Shown here: in pieces, positions 45,301 through 57,300 of the stretch | Layout of the letters: each line of letters begins with the position of its first letter | Position numbering within the stretch: position 1 is the stretch's first letter | Assembly (NCBI GenBank): GCA_034440575.1 | Contig: JAOTOL010001245.1 | Location: 186,001 to 250,000 of the forward strand | Source: Imbricaverruca yamaguchii | Taxonomy: Eukaryota; Arthropoda; Thecostraca; Neoverrucidae | DNA length: 64,000 nt | Direction: 5' to 3' | Translations under genes and position numbers: made by a program | The notes under the pieces: model-generated | The model's database searches: none | Told to the model about the DNA's origin: nothing | The model's input: only the letters and a program-made list of their open reading frames with translations

Positions 45301-48300
45301 ACAATCAATCTCATACTATATTATATCATAGCCACAGCACACCAAACGCACTTCACAAACACATATTCCCCGCCACACGACAAACTCGATAACGCATGTC
45401 ACAGCTCACTATATTTCATAAACATCCGACCTTTGATGTCGGTGTCTGTGAACAGGCCTGTGAACAGGCCTGTGATCAGGTTTGTGAGTGGCTCTGTGAG
45501 CAGACCTGTGAGCAGGCCTGTCAGCAGGCCTGTGAGCAGGCCTGTCAGCAGGCCTGTCAGCAGGCCTGTCAGCAGGCCTGTCAGCAGGCCTGTCAGCAGG
45601 CCTGTCAGCAGGCCTGTCAGCAGGCCTGTCAGCAGGTCTGTGAGCAGGTATGTGAGCAGGCCTGTGAGCAGGCCTGAGCAGGTCTGTGAGCATGTCTGTA
45701 AGCATGCCTGTGAGCATGTCTGTGAGCATGCCTGTGAGCAGGTCTGTGAGCAGGTCTGTGAGCAGGTCTGTGAGCGGGTCTGTGAGCGGGTCTGTGAGCG
45801 GGTCTGTGAGCGGGTCTGTGAGCGGGTCTGTGAGCGGGTCTGTGAGCTGGTCTGTGAGCATGTCTGTGAGCAGGTCTGTGAGCGGGTCTGTGAGCAGGTC
45901 TGTGAGCAGGTCTGTGAGCAGGTCTGTGAGCGGGTCTGTGAGCGGGTCTGTGAGCGGATCTGTGAGCGGGTCACGAGACCGTCGTCGCCTCACCGTGAAC
46001 GAGATCTTGTGAATAGTCACCGTTGCGAATGTGAGCATGCGTTCGATACCTCACGGTTGATTCAGTCATCCTCGATGACGGCCACGATCGTGAATGTGAG
46101 CATGTAATCAACACCTTACGGTGGATACAGGCACCGTCAATTACTGCCACGATCATGGATGTGATTACAGACATCTCAGTTTAGGAGTGCGAGTTGTGGT
46201 GAAGGCAGGCAAGACGCGTATGGTATTGAGGAGCGCGATTTGGCGGACAGATCGTGCAGGCTCTGACACGATGGACAGCTAATGAGTGTTGAGTGGAGAC
46301 GAGGGTCATCTAGTGTCGTAAAATTAATGTTTTTAAAAACTTGGACACTACTGCCTGACGGTTGTATTGGCTTGCACGAAATGTTATCAGTTCTGAATTG
46401 GCTTCCACGAACGATGGATGTGTTCAACTGCAATAGTACAGCCCATAATTTATACACCCCATTCTGTCATAATCGTCATCGACGCGTTTCACTAACAACA
46501 GTTATTTTTTCAACTTTGTCACTTCTCGTGCAATATTTTTCCCTTTCTTTCGACGTCATCACTGGCTTTGACATATTGGACCCATAACGTCCACTCTATC
46601 GAGAAAAACAATCCCAGGACACTGACCTCACTTACCTGCTCATGTGAATGATAAGGGGTCTCCTCAAGCCGAATTACCTTGGGTTCTCTTACGACAGATT
46701 CAACCGCAAGGTCACATTGCGTCGCCAACCCCTTACGTCGCTTGGTGGCGGGTGGGCTCAACAATCCAGCCGGCCGTGGGATTCGAACCGACCATCTTGC
46801 TATCAGGAGTCCAACGCCGCACCGACCCAGCTGCCGCGACCCAGCCGAGGCGGCTCACCGTAAGTGTGAAGGCGGTGTAGTTGATGCGAGCCACGTCCGA
46901 TCTCGCCAGCTCGTACAGCTGCTGCTTCCCCAGCGGGGTGAGGATCTCCACCGCCGTGTCAACCTGGCGGCCCGGCGATAAATAACGTCATCGGACGACT
47001 CCGAGCACGGAAACGTCGTCCTCTCCGTTTTCTATTCCGTAACAATTTTCCTGTCCACATTCGGGATAACAAGGTACAAATCGAACCCTGGTCGCTACCG
47101 AGCACTGTAGTGGATAATGTGCTGTCCAAACGTATGAAAGGGGGACCAGAGCATATCCTACCCCTCCCACACTACACAGTGAAGTGTGCTGTCCAAACGC
47201 ACGAGAGGGGGACCAGCGCCCCCCCCCCCCCACCACGCTGATACGACAAGTCTCCACTGGCCTGTATCCGGCTTCGGAGTGCGTCCAGCTGCTGATCGAT
47301 GCCCAGCCTCTCCTTGTAGCGGCGCATCTCAGAGAAGTCGTACACTCCGTCCAGCTGCAGTACTGTGTAGATGGACTGGTTCTGATGGCACCTCCTGCGA
47401 TGGCAAACAGGTCAAGGTCGCCTACACACAGGTCAATGTCACTTACGCACAGGTCAAGGTCACTTACAAACAGGTCGATTACACCTACAAACAGGTCAAG
47501 GTCACTTACACAGGTCAAGGTCACCTACATACAGGTCGATGACACCTACAAGCAGGTCAAGGTCACATGCAACAGGTCAAGGTCACCACAAGAAGGCCAC
47601 GGCTGTCGGAAGCAAGGCCGTACTCGCACCGGCCACACAAGTGCACCAACACTGCACTAACACTGATACTGATTATAATTCACAGCCTACTAAGCGACTG
47701 TCATTGGAGTTACTCAGCTACGGACGAGGGTGACAGCAAAGACTTCTGTCGACCAGGTTAAAATTACATTACGACGCATTCAACTGCGAGGTGATATAGC
47801 GTAGCTAGGCTCTCACGCCCATTGGTCGCGGGTGGTCTCGGTGATTCGGCCTGTTGCGGGATTCGAACTCACAATTTTTCGGTCAAAACTCCAACGCCCT
47901 ACCGACTGACCTACATATGTACACGTGCGCGCAATGCATAGCGCAAGTACACAGTTGTGAATTAAGATGCACACCATATATGCAGAGGTCATGTGTGGGT
48001 CAGGTTCAGCCCATTTATTCCCGACCCCAATCAGTGCCTCCCAGGCCGGGATGTCCTCCAACCCTGTCCACATGTGTGCTAGGCCTTTCTGCATTGATTC
48101 TGACCCAACCTGCATGCCCATTGTCATCGACATCGCCACGGTGGGTGTTGGTTGGTTGGCTATTGGTTTTCGACACATCGAACGTTGAGTCGCGTAGCGT
48201 CGCTAATCTCTCACGACGAATGATCGCGGGCGAAGAGTAACGACAGGTGAGACTCGAACCCACAACCTTTCGATTGTGAGACGAGCAACTTACTCCTAGA

Positions 48301-51300
48301 CCACTCGTCCCCCACGGCGGGGTTGAGAGCGAGTCCCTCCAGACGTCGTGGGGCGTAACATCACCACCATTGCGCCGCATGGAAAAGCTAACCTAAAGCC
48401 CTTGCGTGCGCCATCCAAAATCCGTGCGAACGCCCGTGCCTATCACCCTGCTCACAGCATAGTCACCTGCGCCTGCCTTCACACCCACCGCCTACCTACA
48501 CGCCCACTGCCTGCCTACAACCCCACCGGCTGCCTACACCCCCACCGCCTGCCTTCACACCCACCGCCTACCTACACGCCCACTGCCTGCCTACAACCCC
48601 ACCGGCCGCCTACACCACCACCGCCTGCCCACATCCCCACCGGCCGCCTACATCCCCACCGGCTGCCTACACCCCCACCGTCTGCCCACACCCCCACCGC
48701 CTGCCTACACCCCCACCGCCTGCCTACACCCCCACCGCCTGCCCACACCCCCACCGTCTGTCTACATCCCCACCGCCTGCCCACCCCCCCACCGTCTGCC
48801 CACACCCCCACCGTCTGTCTACATCCCCACCGCCTGCCCACACCCCCACCGTCTGCCCACACCTCCACCGCCTGCCCACACCCCCACCGCCTGCCTACAC
48901 CCCCACCGGCTGCCTACACCCCCACCTGCTGCCCACACGCCGACTGACCCGATCACGTCGACCAGGTTGAAGTCGGTGCCGTTGAGCCTGGCGTACTGCT
49001 CGAGCGGCAGTGCGGCCTGCAGCAGAACGGCCGGGCTGGCCGGCGACGTCGGTCTGGCCAGACCGTCGCACAGGTAGAACTGCGCCAGACCGCCCACCAG
49101 GAACATGGTGGTCACCACCAGCAGCAGCAGCCAGCCGAACAGGAAGCAGAAGAACGTCGCGCTGCGGGAGGCCAGGTGACGCGCCGGTCAGAACACGGAG
49201 GGAACGGCGGCGGGAACGGTGGCGGGAACGGCGGAGGGAACGGCGGCGGGAATGGCGGAGGGAACGGCGGAGGGAACGGCGGCGGGAACGGCAGATGGAA
49301 CGGCAGAGGGAACGGTGGAGGGAACTGCGGAGGGAACGGCGGCGGGAATGGCGGAGGGAACGGCGGAGGGAACGGCGGCGGGAGCGGCGGCGGGGACGGT
49401 GGAGGGAACGGTGCAGGGAAGGGTGGAGGGAGCGGTGGAGGGAGCGGCGGCGAGAGCGGCTGCGGGAACGGTTGAGGGAACGGTGGCGGGAACGGTGGAG
49501 GGAACGGTGGCAGGAACGGTGGAGGGAGCGGCGACGGGGACGGTGGAGGGAACGGTAGAGGGAACGGTGGAGGGAACGGTGGAGGGAACGGTGGAGGAAG
49601 CGGCGGCGAGAGCGGCTGCGGGAACGGTGGTGAGAACGGTGGCGGGAACGGTGGCGGGAACGGTGGCGGGAACGGTGGCGGGAACGGTGGCGGGAACGGT
49701 GGCGGGAACGGTGGCGGGAACGGTGACGAGAACTGACCAGGAACGGTGGCGAGTTACGGCAGCAGAGGTCGCATACACACATGGACAGAGAGATGCGGCG
49801 GCACTGGGAGGCAGACATTCCGCCAGCGAGGGAGTGCAGAACATCTGTGGATTCGCAACTCCAACAGCAACGGCACCAACAACAGCAACAACAGCCAGGG
49901 TAATATAGCAATACTCCGACCACCGGCTGCTGGATGTGCTCCTTGTCGACAAGGAGCAAGCAACTCAACAAGGCTCCTTGTCGCTGGCACCATGACGCCA
50001 CGGGACGAGTGTCAACCAATCAAACATCAAAGCATAACGACTGACAGTCATGGGGAAAGCTACCAGCACCAACACAGTCTCGAGCCATACAGATTTCGCA
50101 TCACGGATGTATACGTCATGAGCGGGAGTCTTCTCTACTGGTTGTTGTGACGACATTAGCATAAAAACACCCAATCAGCTTCCGCAGGCACGCGTCGTTG
50201 GGCAGCAAGGGTCGTCCCACCTGAGCAGGAAGTTGGCGCCGGAGCCCTTGTTGCACGTGTCGTCTCCGTACACGTTGCCTGGTCGGCGGCCACAGAGTCC
50301 GCAGAACAGTCCCAGCACCAGGCAGAAGGTGATGACCAGCGTCAGACCAGACATGATCAGGAACAGGTAGTACCTGCCGACGTCAGACGGTGTAAACAAC
50401 AGGCAGAAGGTGATGACCAGCGTCAGACCAGACATGATCAGGAACAGGTAGTACCTGCCGACGTCGGACGGTGTAAACAACGGGCAGAAGGTGATGACCA
50501 GCGTCAGACCAGACATGATCAGGAACAGGTAGTACCTGCCGACGTCGGACGGTGTAAACAACGGGCAGAAGGTGATGACCAGCGTCAGACCAGACATGAT
50601 CAGGAACAGGTAGTACCTGCCGATGTCGGACGGTGTAAACAAAGGGGTCACCCGAGCTGTCTGATATGGTTGTTGGTCGGGCATTCAAATCACATGTGTC
50701 GAGGGGATCAGGGGAATAGGACTAGATAGATGGCTATAGTAGATAGGCATTGATAGGTGTTTGGGATGTTGGTGGATGGTTTCTTTGGGGTGTGTTCGGG
50801 CGAGTCTTTTTACTGGGCTTATTGTACCTTCCATTGAAAACTTAATTGGATTGCACCTTTTATCAAGTCCAAACGCTTTATGATTGTATGATGAGGAACT
50901 GGAGATGTCCAATGATATCAGACATGATGGTGCTAAGCATTGGTGGCATCGGACATGACGAGCAGCATGTGGATGGGAGAAATAAACAGGCAGAAACAGG
51001 GGTGGAGCTTCCTGTACACTTGGTGGAGTGGGTGCCCACCACCTTTGGCCCCTTTTGTCCCCTTGGCCCCACAAACTTCTTGCTTTTAACACGGGACTCT
51101 ATACAGTGGGCCCACCAATCAAATTGGGAGCACTCAATCCCTCCATGCATTGGACCACATGCATGTAACAGAGACAGAGACAGAGACAGAGACAGAGACA
51201 GAGACAGAGGCAGAGGCAGAGGCAGAGGCAGAGACAGAGACAGAGACAGAGACAGAGACAGAGACAGAGACAGGGACAGAGACAGAGACAGAGACAGAGA

Positions 51301-54300
51301 CAGAGACAGAGACAGAGACAGAGACAGAGGCAAAGGCAGAGGCAGAGGCAGAGGCAGAGGCAGAGGCAGAGGCAGAGGCAGAGAGTGAGTGGAACAGCCA
51401 TATGTAAAACAGACCGCCCACCACGGCAGTTCGGTGTCGGTTGTGGCGCACTGACCTGAAGCTGCCGTACTGTTGCAGGTAGGTATCGGCCTGACTGATG
51501 GCTTCATGAGCTGGCTGTAGCTGAACTCGATCCAACAGGCTCGATATATGTTTTGCACGTTGTTCTAGTTGTATGCCTGAAAAAGAGCACCACATTGGAA
51601 CACAGTCAGAAATATGTTCACATATATAATAGCTGAAAACGAGTTCGAAAAGCACCAGCACACACATATAAACAGACATCTCCAGACACACAGACAGCAT
51701 GTGAAAGCCAGCCTATCCCACTGCCAGTCAGGCACATGGCACTGTGAAAGCCAGCCTGCCATGAATCTGAATGGACTACGCTACGGTGCTCGACATACTT
51801 TCTCGAACCTTCATTTACTTGCAAATTCTTATCTGATGCCAGTCAAGGATATCAACAACCTCTTGATGTTTGGACAGAAATGACGCAACACGCTTGGAGG
51901 TAATCGAATTATCATCCAAAACAATTAAGTTCCCCGGTAGTGGTACTCCAAGTAGAGAACAAGGAGCTGCTCCTCTCCTTCCCTCCCAAGTTTGGCACAG
52001 ATTGGCAGTCGCTGTCGGCGACATCAGGGTCGTCAAACAAGTTCCGAACATCGGAAGTGCTAAAAAGATATGTGAGAAATACTCGCTGAGCTAAAAGCTC
52101 AAAATCAACAATCAGGAAAGCCAGAAAGATCGAGAGTACTGCGTATGAGTGGCCAAAGGTGCGAAAAGGCTGCAATTATACAGAAGACCGACATTTCCGA
52201 GAACATCGGGAGGGCCATGGAGATCGGAAACGCCACAGAAGAAATCACAGTAGTAGAAGTCACGGGAACGATGATCAGTAGCCGAGATTAGGAAGATTGG
52301 ATCCACTAGATATAAGAGGGTGGTTATGGAAACAACGGTGAATCAAGGGGCAATGGTGAACGTCGAAAATGTCAGTAAAGTCTGTTTTTCTACTGCCGTC
52401 GTCAACATCACCATCTATCTCCACGCATTATTCCGTCAGTTCACCAACTGGTTATAAACAGCAAATTTTCAACTGTCAAAACACAAGAAGCGCTCTCCCT
52501 GTCGATGGTACGAGCGCTTCACAAACTTGAGGAGCGTCTTGAAATAACAAAGCGACGCTCCGACCCTGCGGAGCCCGAAAACAAAAGCCGTGCGGACTGA
52601 GATCTGCAGCCTGCGCAGAAATCCCACTGAACGGACGGGCTGTGACCACTGCATCCCGGCGGTGGCCAACACAAATCGATTCCCAAAACGTCACTGGCGG
52701 TACTGCAACGTCCGGGAATTATTCGGAACTTCACGTGGGGAACAACGCCCATCGGAAGCTTGTTTTGATATCCTGCAGAGAGTTTGAGCACCGAAATTTA
52801 TTCCATGAAACGTCACGACATACAACTGTAGTGACTGTAACTTTTCACGGTAGTCGATTCATGGTCGTATTCGACCCGAAGTTGATCTGCACCATCACAA
52901 TCTTACCAGCAGGTACAGAGTTCTCTTGTCAGCAGTATCCATTGCTCGCACTTTCCCTAGAATACAGCCAAATTGTTTCGACTTTATCAGGAGGTTTGAC
53001 ATATTTGTTTACTACCCTCCACTCTACGAAAAAATAATGAATGCTTCCCAGGACACTGGGCGGTGGTCACGATTTATGGTGCTTCATCAACGCACGACGG
53101 AAGAAATGAAGCGTAACTGTGATTAGTCGTCTTTTGGGAGACCAAACCTGTGTATATGAACACACCAGTGGGCTCCATGGAGCCACTGGAGGAATGTGCC
53201 CCCCCCCCCCCCCATGGAAAGTTGGCGCCCCTCCGGCCGGGAAAGGCGCTCATTCAAGAAGTGCCCGCCACTCGACGGATTTGTTATCCAAACTCCTCCG
53301 TGGAAATGTGGAGATCCGCCCCCGGAGTCAACATATCTAGAAGAAAAAAAAACAGCAGATCCGCCCGCCATATCGGTGCCGATACTAATACTGATAACCC
53401 AGGAAAGCGGGAAGCATCCAAGTGTACTGGCATGACAAACAAAATAAACAAAACATAATAATGTTGAAATACGAACCAGTTGTTTGCATTCGAACAGACA
53501 AGCGCCCGTTTCGCAGCATGATCACGACGTTGTTAACTAAGCGTCCCAAGTGAAGCCAACGGCCGGGGAATCTTGGTTCTTCACAAGGTACTTTAGTAGC
53601 GGACGGTAATCCACCCAATCATACTAAAGACGTCACAGTAGGATTCAATACCAGCCGTATACCCCCCAAAAAGGGCCAATAACTGTTCGACAACAACTCT
53701 TCGATCAAAACACATTAATAGCTATCAAACCTAGAAAGGAGTGCAATCAACATCCATTTAGCATGTAGTCACGACGTATTACTGACTGCAGAGGCGAGAG
53801 AAGGACTAGCAAAAGCTGTGCAAGTCCTGGTCAGAAATACAAAAATAGCGGATGAAAAGCCAACGGCATTTCATCCGCTGCTCATCGTTCATTTTACACA
53901 CTCGACATAGCACCTTCAGCTCATAGTGACCAGCTGTACGGCTTCAAGTGACTGCACGCCACTCAGAATGAGTGATGAAAGGACGTAAAGACATCAGACA
54001 ATTTGGACGGATTTTGGTAAGAGATTTTGGTAATTTCTGCTTTATGCTTTCTCCACTCTACATGTGTGGTAGGAGGTGCAGAAAACAACTGTCACGTCAA
54101 CTCGTATCATGCCATTACCGATAGTGTGATTACTGTTCGCGAGGAGTGAAACCTCCCCTTACGGTTCCCACACCTATGTGCCGGGGGCGAGTCCAATAAT
54201 TTTTATCGGGAGCGGTACTTGCCCCGAGGAGCGCCATTTCTCCTGACGACACATTTTGTATAGAGGTAAAAACTCGTTCAGCTGAAATGTCGTCGAGCGG

Positions 54301-57300
54301 GGAATGGGCGTGGCTGCAAAATCCAGCGTCCTGGAGGAGCCTTCTTAGTCAAAGGTGTGCCACATCTCCACCGGGGTAACAGGCACACTCCCCAGTCACA
54401 TCCCTCTAGATCCGCCAGTGCTAGAAGGAACATACACCGCCATGAAGAGACGGCCGACGTACAGAACGAGCGATGGATCAATGGGCGTCGACAGTAGCCG
54501 TCCATAACTCACCGGCCTGAGCCAGTCGACGGCGCACCTCGGGCACCAGGTCGGCCACCTCGCTCTGGATCCGCTCGGACAGCTGGTCGAACGACCGCTT
54601 GCCGGCCAGCACCTCTCTCTCGATTCCGTTCTCAATCAGAGCGGAGATCTCGCGCGCCGTCCGGGTCACGTCGGGCAGCTGCCGGGTCACGAAGGTTGCG
54701 GTCGGGTCACACTCAGGTCACACTCAGGTCAGTTATGGCTGCATGGATACTGTAGTCAGGATGGGACATATCATTGTGAGATAAAACAAGATAAGTTCAG
54801 ATAAAACAGGTCATTTCAAGTCGGGTTAGAAATCGGGCAACACCACGATCAAGAAGCAGTCATGGCCAGGTCAAAGCCATGGTTGCTCAAAGCCATGCCG
54901 GGTCAAAGACGCAAAGGAGATGACTTCCGTCGTGACAGGTGAAGCTAGGTCGTGGCTGCTGTCAAGCAAGGTGACGGCTGCTGGCGGGCACTCGTGGATC
55001 AAATGTGCGTCACTTCAATAACCGTCACTTATTTAATTAGTGGAGAGGCGACTTTGCAATCGATCTGGCCACGATGAAAACCAGTTAGAATGTCTGAGTG
55101 TGTCATTGTAAACTACAAAGGCATGGGGCAACCTAGCAGTGTTGGCCCGGAGCCTGAAGCAGGCACCTAAAGGTGCCTGCTTTTCTGCGTGACAAATATC
55201 TACGCAGCTTCCTTTCACATTATCCGCACCGTTGTACAAACGCTGCCTTCTATTATTTGTGCTCATTCATTGCATTTTTCGTATAGCTTCGACGTCACTT
55301 CGGGCGATTTTGTCATTACTCGTAAATTTGACGATCAGTCGGCAACACTGGGCGCGAATGATCAAGACTGGTCGAAGCGCGCAAAAGCACAGGGAACTTA
55401 GTCGGCAATGCACTAGAGACGTCTATGATTGGCATCGTAAACACCTCGACTGCAAAAACAGACACTGCCAGCAGATGGTGTCACAAATTGACACCGCCAG
55501 CAAACGGTGTCACAGACTGACACCGCCAGGAGACGGTGTCACAGACTGACACCGCCAGGAGACGGTGTCACAGACTGACACCGCCAACAGACGTTGTCAC
55601 AGACTGACACCGCCAGCAGACGGTGTCACAGACTGACACCGCTAGCAGACGGTGTCAGAGACGGACACCGCCAGCAGTCGGTGCCATAACGCCGGCATCG
55701 CTGATCGTGTCAACTGCGTCTTAACGGGGACGGGCGGTTCACCTATGAGTCATGAGTCTGACCGTCAACAACGCTGCAACAGAGAGCGAGAGCGACCGGC
55801 TGAATCAGATAAATGCCGAGCTGCACATATACAGTAACCGCGCCGTGGCTGGAGAGGACCTTTGGTAGATCCATGTCCTTCGAATTGAAACAGCATCGCG
55901 GTGGTGGTGGATTTGTGCTTTAGGGCGCGTCAGCTACGCCGGTCATTTTGCGCCCATGAAATACACCCAGCATTTTGGGTTCAGAACATCCAGTATGCTT
56001 CACAGGCATTATACTAAAGTTGCTGTATTTAATGAGTTTAGAATGACAACCCATACCCTACGTGCCATAAGAGATGTATTTAGGAACAAGTAATATTTGC
56101 ATAATTATCACTGAAGTGTAAGCGACTTACGGCAGCAAACGCTCCAAGGTTTGAAATTCTCCAGATTGTTGTTCCTATACATTTCTTAGCGGAAGATGGT
56201 CGAGTAAATTGGTACAAGGCAACAGCGATGCATTAAATATTCAACAAAGCTGAATGTCCAAATGAAAATATTTTGCTGCTAAACCTGGGCATTCCTTTAT
56301 AAACTACTGACATACAAGCTCCTGACGCACTGAGCTACCGATAAGCTGCTAATAGAAGCCACTGTAACACATGCGTAAACAGACAAAGCTCAACACTAAG
56401 CGTAGCTACATCGGACGACCAAAACCGGCACCACCAAACCAATGAACTGGCACCACCAAACCAATGAGCTTGCACCGCCAAACCGCCGGACTAAAACACA
56501 GAACGATACGACACCTGGACCCCACCCCTCCGCCACGATAAAAAGGACAGACAATCACGTGACCGACTCCACTACGACTCGCGTGACCACGTGTAGCGAA
56601 ACATTGGCGCGCGGCGTCGTCATGGCAACGGGCAACAGTGGGCGTGCGGCAGGCGTGCGCCTCATGCCTCGCCGCACAGCCGGTACGTTACCTTGGGGAT
56701 GAGGTCGTTTGAGAGCCACTGAAAACACATTGTTAGCGAGGGGTTAGTCGGAGAGGCGGTGTTATACAGCGACAGCCGACAGGAGACAGAACCATCCATA
56801 GAAGATCCTGACAGCGCCACCCGCCACCGATAGTACGGCATGTAGGCAAGGATCACGGCGTAATGGACGCTTAAAGTGACGAGTATCGGCGCCGCACCAA
56901 GTGAAAGATTCGCGACATCCTCCCCCTTCCGCAGCCCACAACTCCATCATTGTAAACACGCGGTATCAAAATCAGCGAACTGTAAGTAATAGGTATGAAC
57001 GTCAATATAGCAAAGTAAAAGGATCCATATCAATCCGGTATCTCCTCACCTTGAAAACTATATTGGGACCACAAGAAGATATCCAAAAAAGCCGAAGCTC
57101 GAGAACCAGCAAAAAAGTGTAAGTCAGGAGACAGGAAGTACCAGCATGCACCAAAACCATCGCCCACAACATTTTTTTGTAATCGGGTTGTGGCATGATA
57201 ATTGCATCACCCTTCGGCCTATTCGGGCTGGGGTAGAGCAAAGTTCACCAAAGTGTCTGCATCTCTGCCTGGTCACAGAAACGAAGGACGCTTCCGGAAG

